This document shows positions 36,281 through 45,944 of a stretch of 64,000 nucleotides of DNA, piece by piece (the first letter of the stretch is position 1; each line of letters begins with the position of its first letter). The notes below the pieces were generated by a model. That model saw only the letters and a list, made by a program, of their open reading frames with translations. It searched no databases and was not told the DNA's origin. Source of the DNA: Shewanella olleyana (GTDB lineage Bacteria > Pseudomonadota > Gammaproteobacteria > Enterobacterales > Shewanellaceae); NCBI RefSeq assembly GCF_023283825.1, contig NZ_JAKILD010000025.1:1-64000 (forward strand), read 5' to 3'. The translations under genes and the position numbers were made by a program.

Positions 36281-38251
36281 ATGCTTGATTCAATAACACA
36301 AGCTCCTCAATATACCGCTTCATTGCCTGCATTACTAAAACAGCAATTTGGATTTGATCAGTTTCGTGAAGGTCAACAAGCCGTTATTGAACATATCATT
36401 TCTGGCCATTCCTCATTAGCCATATTCCCTACAGGCTCGGGTAAATCTTTGTGTTACCAATTCAGCGCCTTACAGCTGCCAAATGTAACCTTAGTGGTGT
36501 CTCCGCTATTAGCCTTGATGAAAGATCAAATTGCATTTTTACATAGTAAAGGGATTAATGCTGCCAGTATCGATTCAAGTTTAACCTATGAGCAAAGTCA
36601 GCAAGTGATGCGTGATGTGCGTAGTGGTCAAACTAAAATATTAATGGTGTCGGTTGAGCGGTTTAAAAACGAACGTTTTAGGCAGTTCTTAAGCTCCATC
36701 AGTATTTCGTTATTAGTCGTTGATGAAGCCCACTGTATTTCAGAATGGGGCCATAACTTCAGGCCCGATTATTTAAAAATTCCTGTGTATTGTCAGGAGT
36801 TTGCTATACCTCAAGTATTACTGTTAACGGCAACAGCAACCGCGAAAGTAAAATATGATATGGCAGCGCGGTTTAATATTTCGCCAGATCAAGTTGTTCA
36901 AACAGGGTTTTATCGACCGAACCTTGATATCAATGTTTTACCGGTTTTAGAGTCTGAAAAGAATGCCACTTTGGTTAGTCATGTCAGTCAAAATACAGGG
37001 GCGGGTATTATCTATGTGACATTACAAAAAACCGCTGAAGATGTGGCGCATTATTTATCAGGCCAAGGTATACAAGCAACCGCTTACCATGCAGGGCTTG
37101 AGTCTGAAAACCGTAACGTGATTCAAAATCAATTTATGGCAGGTGAAATTAACGTCATTGTTGCCACTATTGCCTTTGGTATGGGGATTGATAAAAGTAA
37201 TATTCGATTCGTTATTCATTACGACTTACCCAAATCCATTGAAAACTATAGTCAAGAAATTGGTCGTGCAGGACGTGATAATGCCTTGTCCCACTGTATA
37301 ACTTTAGCAAATAAGGATGGCTTAAATACCATAGAAAACTTTGTTTATGGTGATACACCGGAGCCGAGTGCCATTAGCAAATTGATCCAACACATTACTC
37401 ATGAAGTTGATAATGGCCGCTGGGAAATGCAAGAGTCGGCTATATCCACAAGCTGCAATATAAAATTATTACCGTTAAAAACCTTACTGGTTCAGCTTGA
37501 ACTCGCTCAGGTTGTGAAACCTAGCTTTGCTTATTTTGCTGAGTTTAAATATCAGTTCATTGTTGATAAGCAACAAGTGTTAGCGAACTTTGATGAGCAG
37601 CGGCAGTTGTTTTTGAGTCAAATTTTTGAACACACACAATTTAAGAAAATTTGGGGGCAACTCGATTTTGATAGCCTTTATCAGCAGTATGGGGCAGAAA
37701 GGCAACGTGTTGTCGCTGCGCTCGAATATTTAGCTGATAAACAAATGATCTTATTAGAAACTAAAAAGATCACTCAAGTGTTTGATGTTAATCCTGCTGC
37801 ACTTGTGCAAGAGGGTTTAGTAGAGAGTTTATCTGAATACTTTCATAGCAATGAAGTTAAAGAGATTTCTCGCTTAAATCAGTTACTGTCATTTTTCGAA
37901 TCTCAGACTTGTATTACTGCTAGGTTAGCTGATTATTTTGATGATCATGCAGCCCCTCAGCAGTGTGGACATTGCAGTGTCTGTCGCGGATATCCAGCAA
38001 CGTTACCTCAAAAAGCTATAGCTCCTATGAAAGAGAAGGCTGGCATCAATGACATGTTGAATAGCTTTTTAGCTCACATGGAGTCCAAAGGGCACCAATC
38101 AGTGTCTGTTTCGATACAAGCTAAATTTTTAGCAGGGATATCGGTTCCTATGTTTGCTCGTATTAAGGTTAAACAATTGCCTGGTTTTGGTTATTGTAGT
38201 GAGTATCGATACCAAGATATTACTCACTTTATCAGCGTCGGGGCTAACTAA
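36281..38251 (+). CDS. RecQ family ATP-dependent DNA helicase
   Basis: 656 residues. Helicase motifs in order: I, FPTGSGKSLCYQ (near 51); II, VVDEAHCISEWGH (near 149); III, LLTATATAK; VI, EIGRAGRD (near 326). The Zn-binding cysteines (QCGHCSVCRG) occur late, near 570, after an insert with winged-helix-like character, unlike E. coli RecQ, where they directly follow the helicase core. No clear HRDC domain remains. It unwinds DNA 3' to 5' by family knowledge. Small unknown genes flank it on both sides, the next starting 1 bp after its stop. Confidence 0.9.
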   Translation: MLDSITQAPQYTASLPALLKQQFGFDQFREGQQAVIEHIISGHSSLAIFPTGSGKSLCYQFSALQLPNVTLVVSPLLALMKDQIAFLHSKGINAASIDSSLTYEQSQQVMRDVRSGQTKILMVSVERFKNERFRQFLSSISISLLVVDEAHCISEWGHNFRPDYLKIPVYCQEFAIPQVLLLTATATAKVKYDMAARFNISPDQVVQTGFYRPNLDINVLPVLESEKNATLVSHVSQNTGAGIIYVTLQKTAEDVAHYLSGQGIQATAYHAGLESENRNVIQNQFMAGEINVIVATIAFGMGIDKSNIRFVIHYDLPKSIENYSQEIGRAGRDNALSHCITLANKDGLNTIENFVYGDTPEPSAISKLIQHITHEVDNGRWEMQESAISTSCNIKLLPLKTLLVQLELAQVVKPSFAYFAEFKYQFIVDKQQVLANFDEQRQLFLSQIFEHTQFKKIWGQLDFDSLYQQYGAERQRVVAALEYLADKQMILLETKKITQVFDVNPAALVQEGLVESLSEYFHSNEVKEISRLNQLLSFFESQTCITARLADYFDDHAAPQQCGHCSVCRGYPATLPQKAIAPMKEKAGINDMLNSFLAHMESKGHQSVSVSIQAKFLAGISVPMFARIKVKQLPGFGYCSEYRYQDITHFISVGAN

Positions 38252-38252
38252 T

Positions 38253-38531
38253 ATGAAGAATAAAGCGGTTGCAGGTTTATTGAGTAAGCATGAAAAGCTT
38301 AATCATTTAGAAGGCGTTAAAGTTGTTTCTCACATTCAGCGTGAAAAAGAAGAGTGGGTGTTACATACGCTAATGATTGACGGTTATGATGTGCCGTTTA
38401 AATTTAAGCGACCTAAAAAATATAAGTCGCTCAAAGATCAATTAGTCAGCCTGATTTATTACAGTGATGAGGAAACGGTTGCAGGCTTTGCAATTGAAGT
38501 GATGCAAGTCGTGCGTGTCAAACGTTACTAA
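38253..38531 (+). CDS. Small protein of unknown function, downstream of recQ-like gene
   Basis: 92 residues from ATG 38253, directly after the helicase stop; the longer frame from 38154 overlaps the helicase and is not used. It is basic, with KFKRPKKYKSLKDQ and paired beta-like stretches (GVKVVSHIQREKEEWVLHTLMI). I do not recognise a function. The tight spacing says translational coupling with the helicase. Confidence 0.7.
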   Translation: MKNKAVAGLLSKHEKLNHLEGVKVVSHIQREKEEWVLHTLMIDGYDVPFKFKRPKKYKSLKDQLVSLIYYSDEETVAGFAIEVMQVVRVKRY

Positions 38532-38620
38532 AGCTCGTGCTCATCAATAAGCTCATCAATAAGCGTATAAAGAACCAACATCATTTTTTGCGGTATATGG
38601 GGAATAGTTCTGCTAATTCC

Positions 38621-39187
38621 TTATTGACCGGTGTAGTTAAAGTCACTTTTCACTTGCCAAACACGGTATCTAAGTTCTGCGCCTTCAGGTAAATAAAATA
38701 CCTTAGGTAAACGACTATCGTAATCAATCGTAATACTTTCTCCTAGCGTCACAAATTTCGCCGTTTTTGGATCGCGGCACATCATCATAGTGCTTGGTCC
38801 ATCAGTCAGCGTATCTAGCGTGTAGTAACTATATCCCCAGCCTTGTAGACTTTGCTTTTCTACAGAACCCATCAATCTGTGTTGATTACAATCGACCATT
38901 TTATTTTGGCCAATCTGAATTTCTACTTTGTAGTTCGCTTCATCATCACGTTTAGATAGAGAAAGAATATGTTGAACTTGATTGTCTAGTGGTTTAGGAA
39001 ACATCTTCGCTTCGTCAATCACTTGATAATTTTGCTCTGAAAACTGATGACTTGTGATCATACTTGGGCGCTCAAATTGATTGGGTACAGGGCTCGTTGC
39101 CATTGAAGAAAAAGACATGCAGGCGATTAACCCAATTGCTGACATTTTGAATAGATTTTGTAATGTACTGTTTAGATTTTTTTTCAT
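38621..39187 (-). CDS. eco: Ecotin, periplasmic serine protease inhibitor
   Basis: 188 residues from ATG 39187, with a signal peptide (FKMSAIGLIACMSFSSMA). The mature part matches ecotin: MVDCNQHRLMG, LQGWGYSYYTLD, and the reactive loop GPSTMMMCRDP with a P1 Met and the conserved disulfide Cys pair. RLPKVFYLPEGAELRYRVW matches the ecotin C-terminal strand. Ecotin dimers block trypsin-like and elastase-like proteases, protecting the cell from host or predator enzymes. About 30 residues between the signal peptide and the ecotin core are not conserved. Confidence 0.92.
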   Translation of the reverse strand: MKKNLNSTLQNLFKMSAIGLIACMSFSSMATSPVPNQFERPSMITSHQFSEQNYQVIDEAKMFPKPLDNQVQHILSLSKRDDEANYKVEIQIGQNKMVDCNQHRLMGSVEKQSLQGWGYSYYTLDTLTDGPSTMMMCRDPKTAKFVTLGESITIDYDSRLPKVFYLPEGAELRYRVWQVKSDFNYTGQ

Positions 39188-39527
39188 ATGGGTTCTCACT
39201 TCTAAAATGCTAGTGTAATACTTAAGCGTGATTGGGTTGTTATTGATATAAACGATGGCCAATTGAAAAAGGGTTTTATTTTTTCAAAAATAAATATTTC
39301 ATCGGTAAGAAATTTTTATGGGGTTTACAAAATATCCTTTATTTTCAATGTTTTTTAGATTAACTTTATAAACGCCATTGCTTTAAATAATATTTTTAAT
39401 ACACTGAGAAAGTATACTTTTGTGTTTGATGAGCTTAAAGCCTTAGTTAAGTTAGCCTATGTTTTATTGTAACTTATCAGCTAAGTAGCCGATCATAAAC
39501 ACATTCATGATGACATAGGATGTTCTA
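39188..39527. other. Intergenic region eco-GGDEF, nothing recognised
   Basis: About 340 bp between the two divergent genes, very AT-rich. Promoters are expected, but none was fixed. No gene or repeat was seen. Confidence 0.45.
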
Positions 39528-40541
39528 TTGAATACTAATCTGGAAAGCTCTGCCCATATTCTTCGTATGGCAGTCCCTCAAATGTCAGCGTTAAACATTC
39601 CTGTTACGCCTGAAAACTATGCCATTTGGTATCAGTATTATTCTGAGACTAATCTAGGTTTAAAACGAGCCATCGATGGATTATTGGCTAATGAAGTAGA
39701 ATTTACTGCTTCCGTTAACCAAGGTTTGTATAACAATTTCATTCAAGAGCAATCACCTGAGGTGATTGAAAACGTTCAAATAGAGACTCAGATTTTAATC
39801 AATAGTTTAGTGAATAAAATTAATCAGTTCTCTACTGGCACTGATGACTTTTCTACTAATTTATCTATTTTCAATGAAGAGCTGCAATCTGAAGCTAATC
39901 CACAATCGCTTAATAAGATGGTGATTAATATCAGTGCTGAAGTTGAAAAGGTCATTGCCAATAACCAGTCAATGCAAGAGGATATCCAAACTTTAGGCGA
40001 TGAACTCACTCAGCTTAAAGAGGAAATGGATAATCTCAGTAAAGTGGCGATGACTGATGAGCTGACTTCGTTAAACAATCGTCGTGCCTATGAAATTTTT
40101 TCAACAGAACAAGTCAGTTTGTTTACTCAAAACCAAATTCCTTGCTGTTTGCTCATGGTCGATATTGATCATTTTAAAGCCTTCAATGATACACACGGGC
40201 ATTTAGTGGGAGATAAAGTATTAGCTTTTGTCGGCTTTGCTTTAAAGCAGTCGGTTAAAGGCAATGATTTCGTAGCCCGCTATGGTGGTGAAGAGTTTGT
40301 TATTTTACTGCCTAATACTGAGTTTAAAGATGCGTTTACAGTTGCTGAAAATATCAGAGAACGTATTGCTGGTCGTCAATTGACCATAGGTAAAGAAAAG
40401 AAGCAGCAGTTAGGTAATATCACTGTCTCTATAGGACTTGCACACATTCAACCAGGTGATGATTCTGAAACCTTATTAAAACGTGCTGACGACATGTTAT
40501 ATCAAGCCAAATCTACGGGTCGTAATTGCGTTAAAGGTTAA
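39528..40541 (+). CDS. GGDEF diguanylate cyclase
   Basis: 337 residues starting at TTG 39528, with AGGA about 8 bp upstream. The GGDEF domain fills the C-terminal half: DELTSLNNRRAYE, CCLLMVDIDHFKAFNDTHGH, and the active site RYGGEEFVILLP. The position of the inhibitory RxxD site reads KGND, so product inhibition is probably absent. The N-terminal 170 residues are helical (YAIWYQYYSETN) and resemble a conserved sensory module found in similar cytosolic cyclases. It makes cyclic-di-GMP. A terminator follows. Confidence 0.93.
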   Translation: MNTNLESSAHILRMAVPQMSALNIPVTPENYAIWYQYYSETNLGLKRAIDGLLANEVEFTASVNQGLYNNFIQEQSPEVIENVQIETQILINSLVNKINQFSTGTDDFSTNLSIFNEELQSEANPQSLNKMVINISAEVEKVIANNQSMQEDIQTLGDELTQLKEEMDNLSKVAMTDELTSLNNRRAYEIFSTEQVSLFTQNQIPCCLLMVDIDHFKAFNDTHGHLVGDKVLAFVGFALKQSVKGNDFVARYGGEEFVILLPNTEFKDAFTVAENIRERIAGRQLTIGKEKKQQLGNITVSIGLAHIQPGDDSETLLKRADDMLYQAKSTGRNCVKG

Positions 40542-40620
40542 CGCACAGATATTAGATAAAAACTATTGCCAAGCATTCTTGGATTAACAGTTGGTTGTTT
40601 AAGTTAAATTAAATAAAGTT

Positions 40621-40652
40621 AAAAGGCTAAGTTATTTAAAACTTAGCCTTTT
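40621..40652 (+). terminator. Terminator between GGDEF and patZ-like genes
   Basis: AAAAGGCTAAGT (40621-40632) pairs perfectly with ACTTAGCCTTTT (40641-40652), between converging genes. Confidence 0.85.
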
Positions 40653-40694
40653 ATTGTTTAAATCTACCAATCTACATAAGTCATTATGCTTATA

Positions 40695-43403
40695 TCAAGA
40701 TGACTTACCTGCTTTAGGTAAATCCATGTGCATTTTGATCAAATGCTCTTCCATATCGAATGACACTGCGAAACCTAAGTTTTTAGCTAGATTTGCCATG
40801 CTGCGGTTTTCAAACATGGTGAAGCCTGCCAGTACTGGAGTATCGGTGGTTTTATAATAATTAACTAACTTTTCTAGTAGCAACTTACCTAAACCAATAC
40901 CTTGATAATCACCTCGAACCGCCATCGCAAACTCAGCTTCAGTGTTGTCAGGATCTGTGGATGCTCTTACCGCTCCTAGGGTAATAGACTCGCCATTTTC
41001 ATCAATGGTTGTTGCAATAAATGCCATCTCTCGAGCAAAATCAATTTGGGTTAATACCGCCATTTCTTCATGTGTCATACGAGAGCGAACACCAAAATAA
41101 CGTTTATATCTATCTTCATCACTTAAGGAGTTATCAAAGGCTAAATGTTTTGGTTCATCTTCTGGCAAAATAGGCCTTAACATGATTTCTATGCCATTTT
41201 TTAATACTGCTGTTTGCTCGAGCTCTTTGGGGTACGGCATGATGGCTAAGCGAGTTTTGGGATCAATGTCCGCTTGATTAAGTTTCATATTCACATCAAG
41301 CAGAGTAATGCTTTCACCAGCGGCGAGTACCGGGTTTAAATCTAATGAAGCTATTTCAGGGCAATCTATAATTAGATGAGATATTTGGGTTAGCATGATA
41401 CATAGCGCATTCATGTCTAAGCCTAATGGCAAATGTCTGTCTCTGAGTTTATTGGCTTTTAAGGCTTGAATAACCATGTATCTGGCAAGTGTCATGTTAA
41501 GTGGCGGCAAGGCTACGGCGGCATCACGGGTTGGATCCCATTCAGAGCCACCTTCACCTAAACAAATTGCTGGGCCAAATACAGGGTCGTTAATGACTGA
41601 AACACGTACTTCTTGCGCTCCCGCTGTGAGCGCCATCTTTTGAACTATCATCCCATCAATCTTGGCGTCGGGGTTAATTTCTCTCACACGAGTAGTAATA
41701 GAGTGCGCAGCTTGCTTAACTTCATCATCATTGGTGAGGTTTAACATAACGCCGTGTGCGTCTGACTTATACATTAAATCAGGCGATTGGACTTTCAACG
41801 CGACAGGGTAACCGACCTTATTGGCAAGTCTAATCGCTTCATCAGCTGTTTTAGCAAAGCAAGTTTGGATTGTATTAAGGCCATAGGCTTTTAAAATATC
41901 ACGGGTTTCATGTGTTTCTAAAATAAAGCGTTGTTCATTCTGCGCTTTTTGAAGTAACGCCCTGGCACTGTTTACATCTGCTGGAATATTATCAGGAATA
42001 GATTGCGGCACCTCTTGAAGTAACCTTTGGTTACGGCGGTACTCAACCATATGCATAAAGGCTTTAACGGCGCCTTCAGGTGTACGATAAGTCGGTATGA
42101 CCGCTTTATTGAATAATTTTCTTGCTGGATAAGCCGAGTTTTCACCGCTCCAGTTAGTGAGAATATTCAGTCTATTTCTATTGGGATGAGCTTTCATGGC
42201 ATCAATCAAGCTTTGGGCAATCTCATCGCTTTCTTCTAAAGCTGATGGCGAGTGCAGCACAAGGATGGCATCCATCTCCTGACTATCCATCAAAATGTTT
42301 AGTGCTTTAGTGTATCTGGCGCTGTTAGCATCACCGACAATATCGATGGGGTTTTGCCCTGACCAAGTACTGGGTAATACCTGATTGAGTTTATTGACGG
42401 TATCTTCTGATAATTGGGCGAGCTTTCCGCCTTTTATAATTAACTCATCAGCAGCGAGTACTGCTGGGCCTCCGCCATTACTAATGATTGCAACTCGTTC
42501 ACCTTTAAGAGGGGTTGAGTGGGCTAAACTTTCAACGGCGGCAAATAGCTCGATTAAGTCATTGACTCTAAGCATACCCGCACGTTTAAATGCGGCTTCA
42601 TACACGGCATCATTACCGCCTTTACCACCAGTATGAAGCATTGCCGCTTTCACGCCTTCTTGGCTTCGACCAGATTTAATGACAAAGATGGGTTTATTAC
42701 GGGCTGCAGCTCTTGCTGCAGACAGAAAATGACGTTTCTCGTTAATGGAGTCTATGTACAACATAATTGCGCTAGTGCTGCTATCGCGGCCAAGGTAATC
42801 CAGTAATTCATCAAAATCGATATCCGATGCATCGCCAAGCGATATAAATGATGAAAAACCAATATCTTTATTATTTGCCCAGTCTAGGACTGTGGTACAA
42901 ATGGCAGCAGATTGCGATACGAATGCAATTTTGCCTTTTTGGGCACTGCTATGGGCTAAACTGGCATTTAACCCGATTGGCGGAATAATCATGCCTAAAC
43001 TGTTCGAGCCTAAAATACGCATACCAAAACGTTTTGCGTGTTGCTGGGTTAAACTTAATAAACTAACGCCATGTTCATCAAATTCATTGGCCATCCCTGA
43101 TGCCATGATGATAACCACTTTACAACCAAATTGAGCTAAGGTTTCGACTATGCCTGGTACTCGGCTCGCGCGCGTACAGATTATGGCTAAGTCAGGTTTA
43201 ATTGGCAGAGATTCGATATTAGGGTAAGCGAGTACTCCCATGACAGAGTCATATTTTGGTGTCACTGGCATGATGGGGCCAGAAAAGCCGCTACCTAATA
43301 AGTTCTTCATTAATACACGGCCTGCGCGCTTTTGTGTATTAGATGCGCCAATAACGGCAATAGACTTTGGCTTAAATAAAGCGTGAATACTTCTCTGACT
43401 CAT
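40695..43403 (-). CDS. Protein lysine acetyltransferase PatZ-like (ACS-GNAT fusion)
   Basis: 902 residues with three parts. Residues 1-460 are a CoA-binding and succinyl-CoA ligase-like region (PKSIAVIGASNTQKRAG; MLHTGGKGGNDAV near 255). About 490-710 is an ATP-grasp domain (LKAYGLNTIQTCFAKTADEA). About 735-895 is a GNAT domain (YQGIGLGKLLLEKLV). The fusion and size match PatZ/Pka enzymes that acetylate and silence acetyl-CoA synthetase. It is inferred to act in central metabolism. It starts 21 bp after a LysR gene on the same strand. Confidence 0.9.
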   Translation of the reverse strand: MSQRSIHALFKPKSIAVIGASNTQKRAGRVLMKNLLGSGFSGPIMPVTPKYDSVMGVLAYPNIESLPIKPDLAIICTRASRVPGIVETLAQFGCKVVIIMASGMANEFDEHGVSLLSLTQQHAKRFGMRILGSNSLGMIIPPIGLNASLAHSSAQKGKIAFVSQSAAICTTVLDWANNKDIGFSSFISLGDASDIDFDELLDYLGRDSSTSAIMLYIDSINEKRHFLSAARAAARNKPIFVIKSGRSQEGVKAAMLHTGGKGGNDAVYEAAFKRAGMLRVNDLIELFAAVESLAHSTPLKGERVAIISNGGGPAVLAADELIIKGGKLAQLSEDTVNKLNQVLPSTWSGQNPIDIVGDANSARYTKALNILMDSQEMDAILVLHSPSALEESDEIAQSLIDAMKAHPNRNRLNILTNWSGENSAYPARKLFNKAVIPTYRTPEGAVKAFMHMVEYRRNQRLLQEVPQSIPDNIPADVNSARALLQKAQNEQRFILETHETRDILKAYGLNTIQTCFAKTADEAIRLANKVGYPVALKVQSPDLMYKSDAHGVMLNLTNDDEVKQAAHSITTRVREINPDAKIDGMIVQKMALTAGAQEVRVSVINDPVFGPAICLGEGGSEWDPTRDAAVALPPLNMTLARYMVIQALKANKLRDRHLPLGLDMNALCIMLTQISHLIIDCPEIASLDLNPVLAAGESITLLDVNMKLNQADIDPKTRLAIMPYPKELEQTAVLKNGIEIMLRPILPEDEPKHLAFDNSLSDEDRYKRYFGVRSRMTHEEMAVLTQIDFAREMAFIATTIDENGESITLGAVRASTDPDNTEAEFAMAVRGDYQGIGLGKLLLEKLVNYYKTTDTPVLAGFTMFENRSMANLAKNLGFAVSFDMEEHLIKMHMDLPKAGKSS

Positions 43404-43424
43404 AATGCCTCACTGTCGAGTGGA

Positions 43425-44222
43425 CTAACTATTAGCGATAGATTGCAACATAACTTTCTGACATAACTCGGATAACCAGGTGATTTTGGCTTCATGACGA
43501 CGCGCTGCACTGCATATAACGGCTAAATCAACGGCAATATCCTTATGACTATCATCTGATTCTAGCTTAAATTGAAATGAGTAATTGTCGTTAAACAACT
43601 GCTGTTGAACCGTATAATTATCGATAATGATTGTTGGGTTTAGTTTTTCATCGACGGCACGAAAAAACTCAACATACTCATTAAGGTCGTCAACGATAAG
43701 TTTGACAAACTCACCTCCTTTATTACCGCCCAACGAGCCATAACCTGAAGCCACTTTCTTTTGATATAACTGCTGCGGCCTTTCTCTGAGTGTTTGAATG
43801 CCAATGTCGATAGAACCATCAATTAAGCCATCGTTACTGCTTTTACGCCACTGCCTTAATTCAATCACGGCATCGGTTTGTGCTCTAATGGAATTAATTA
43901 ATGCTTTGCCCATCATCACCATTAACGGCTCACCTATATGAACGGTTATATATTGCAGGTTTTTCGGGTCAAAATATTCTGGCTCAAGTGCTAGGTTAAT
44001 TTGCTCAATTGAGCTTTGAATTTTTGGCGCTATTTTATCTGCATAGCTAGTAGGATGAAGGCCGTTTGCGGTGCGAATGAATAATGGATCGCCTAATTCA
44101 TCACGTAATTGTGCCAATACTTTTGAAACAAACGATTGTGAACGACCAAGTTGCTTCGCAGCTCTTTGGGTAGAGCCTGCTCTATATAGAGTTGTAAACA
44201 CATTTAATGCATTCAGATCCAT
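43425..44222 (-). CDS. LysR family transcriptional regulator
   Basis: 265 residues, slightly short for LysR. The DNA-binding domain reads LNALNVFTTLYRAGSTQRAAKQLGR, followed by SQSFVSKVLAQLRDELGD. The effector domain is present but compact. It is 21 bp upstream of the patZ-like gene, so the two likely form an operon, and it diverges from the membrane protein/HlyD pair. A perfect 17-bp palindrome at 44310-44326 lies in the divergent gap and is a good candidate for its operator (inference). Confidence 0.88.
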   Translation of the reverse strand: MDLNALNVFTTLYRAGSTQRAAKQLGRSQSFVSKVLAQLRDELGDPLFIRTANGLHPTSYADKIAPKIQSSIEQINLALEPEYFDPKNLQYITVHIGEPLMVMMGKALINSIRAQTDAVIELRQWRKSSNDGLIDGSIDIGIQTLRERPQQLYQKKVASGYGSLGGNKGGEFVKLIVDDLNEYVEFFRAVDEKLNPTIIIDNYTVQQQLFNDNYSFQFKLESDDSHKDIAVDLAVICSAARRHEAKITWLSELCQKVMLQSIANS

Positions 44223-44309
44223 AATATACCGATAATTTTGAACACGTTAACTTTATATTACACCATCTATTCCACAAACACATTAACGACCAAAGTAAAT
44301 AAGCCACTT

Positions 44310-44326
44310 GGAATAACGGTTATTCC
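44310..44326. promoter_or_regulatory. Perfect palindrome, candidate LysR operator
   Basis: GGAATAAC-G-GTTATTCC is a perfect inverted repeat of 8-bp arms. It lies 88 bp from the LysR start and 62 bp before the membrane protein start. Confidence 0.6.
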
Positions 44327-44387
44327 GTTTTTACATTTAGCTATTGTTAATATTCCATTTGTTGAAATTATATCTAACGAGGAATAC

Positions 44388-44870
44388 ATGACAGAACAGC
44401 TAGAAACTGCACCAGTAGCAACAAATAAACCCAATGTGAAGTTGGTTATTTTAAAGAAGAGTCTCACTGTTATTGCTGCATTTTCAGCTGTAGTTTTGAT
44501 GAGCTATTTATTTTCATTACTGACAAAAATTCATGGTAAAGCATTACCAGAAAGCTATTTCATCAATGGCTATCCAAGCATCTTAGGCTTGCTTGATTCT
44601 GAGTTATTTATGGGCTTTGTGTTCGTCGTTACCATTTCGATCATTTGCTACATATTGCTTTTATTTTGGCGTTTACATGAAGTTGCCGTCCATAAAGCTG
44701 AAGCCATGTCGAGTGCTCACACTCAAATAGTATTTGCCTTGTCATTGTGTGGGTTATTTATCGATAAAGCCTGGTGGGTACTAGCAATCATCATTGCTTT
44801 CGGTCGTTGGGATGTGCTGGCTAACAGACTTTCTAGCATTATTAGTAACGGTTTAAAAGGAGATAAGTAA
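44388..44870 (+). CDS. Membrane protein of unknown function, partner of an HlyD protein
   Basis: 160 residues from ATG 44388, preceded by CGAGGAA; the longer frame to 44238 runs through the divergent promoter and is not used. Three or four hydrophobic segments are seen, near 28-50, 75-105, 125-150. The HlyD-like gene starts directly after its stop. The pairing resembles YibI-YibH-type modules, in which a small membrane protein accompanies a membrane fusion protein. Function is unknown. Confidence 0.75.
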   Translation: MTEQLETAPVATNKPNVKLVILKKSLTVIAAFSAVVLMSYLFSLLTKIHGKALPESYFINGYPSILGLLDSELFMGFVFVVTISIICYILLLFWRLHEVAVHKAEAMSSAHTQIVFALSLCGLFIDKAWWVLAIIIAFGRWDVLANRLSSIISNGLKGDK

Positions 44871-45944
44871 ATGAAAGAGATTATGCTCCCATATGTACTC
44901 ATTGTATGGTTACTAGTAAAACTTGGCGTTATTCAATGGAATCTGGCTAATGCAGTTCGTTCAGTTGGGTTAGGAATTTTCATCGCATTTATGCTTTTTA
45001 CTGCGCACCGTTTTTGGTCTCCTGCTGATTTAACCGATAGCTCCACCATAAAAGCACCTCATGCAGTGTTAAGTCCACTATTTGGTCAAGAAATAGAAGA
45101 GATATACGTTACTCATAACCAAGAAGTTAAAAAGGGTGATTTGATTTATAAATTAGTGTCGATAGACAGTGAACAGGAAATAGATTCTCTTATAGCCCAA
45201 AAAGCGGCTGAACTTGCTAAAAAGGAAGCGTTAAAGTTGCGTATGCAGGCTTTAGAAGTCTCGCTAAATAATGATAAACGTAATTTTGTACGTGTCACCG
45301 ATTTACGTGACTACGCCAGTGAAATGACACGTGATGACTTACTAGCAAAAATTCAATCAACGGAAGCTGAAATCGCCTCGGTGGTTGCAGAGTTAGAAAC
45401 TCATCGTGCTCAGCTACGTTCGTTCGATGCTCAAATTGCTTCAGCAACTTGGAATGATCAACGCCGTGAAATTAGAGCTCAATTTGATGGACAACTTTCA
45501 ATCACGAACGTCGCTGTTGGTAGTCGTATAGGTAACATGCATTTATATGATACTTCCAAGAAGTTCTTAGAGATGCGTATTGCCGATCAAACCTATCGTT
45601 ATATTAAGCCTGGTCAATTTGCTGAGTTTTATGTTGATGCTTTCCCTGGAGAAATTTTCCGAGGACGGGTACACAGTGTGACCTCTGGTACCGGTGAATC
45701 TTTGATAAGCCCATTAGCAGGAACTCAACAAGTTAGGCAACATGTGGGTAATAATGCGGGTAGCCATGGCCGTACGGTAATTATTGAGTTTAAAGAACCT
45801 GAAGGTTACTCAATTCCTATTGGTGCGACTGGGTCTGGATGGATATCTGCGGAAAAACCGGCTAAGTTTTTAGGTTTTATGGATATCATTGGTGCAGCCA
45901 CGATCAGATTAAAAGCGCTCAAGGCTTATTTGAATGCTCTATAA
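44871..45944 (+). CDS. HlyD family secretion/membrane fusion protein
   Basis: 357 residues with an N-terminal membrane segment (about 5-45). A lipoyl/barrel half follows (KAPHAVLSPLFGQEIEEIYVTHNQ, VKKGDLIYKLVS), then a coiled coil from about 95 to 185, then the second barrel half (REIRAQFDGQLSITNVAVG). The beta-barrel region FAEFYVDAFPGEIFRGRVHSV completes the fold. It should bridge an inner-membrane exporter to the outer membrane. No ABC or MFS exporter is adjacent; the preceding membrane protein is the only partner seen. Confidence 0.88.
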   Translation: MKEIMLPYVLIVWLLVKLGVIQWNLANAVRSVGLGIFIAFMLFTAHRFWSPADLTDSSTIKAPHAVLSPLFGQEIEEIYVTHNQEVKKGDLIYKLVSIDSEQEIDSLIAQKAAELAKKEALKLRMQALEVSLNNDKRNFVRVTDLRDYASEMTRDDLLAKIQSTEAEIASVVAELETHRAQLRSFDAQIASATWNDQRREIRAQFDGQLSITNVAVGSRIGNMHLYDTSKKFLEMRIADQTYRYIKPGQFAEFYVDAFPGEIFRGRVHSVTSGTGESLISPLAGTQQVRQHVGNNAGSHGRTVIIEFKEPEGYSIPIGATGSGWISAEKPAKFLGFMDIIGAATIRLKALKAYLNAL

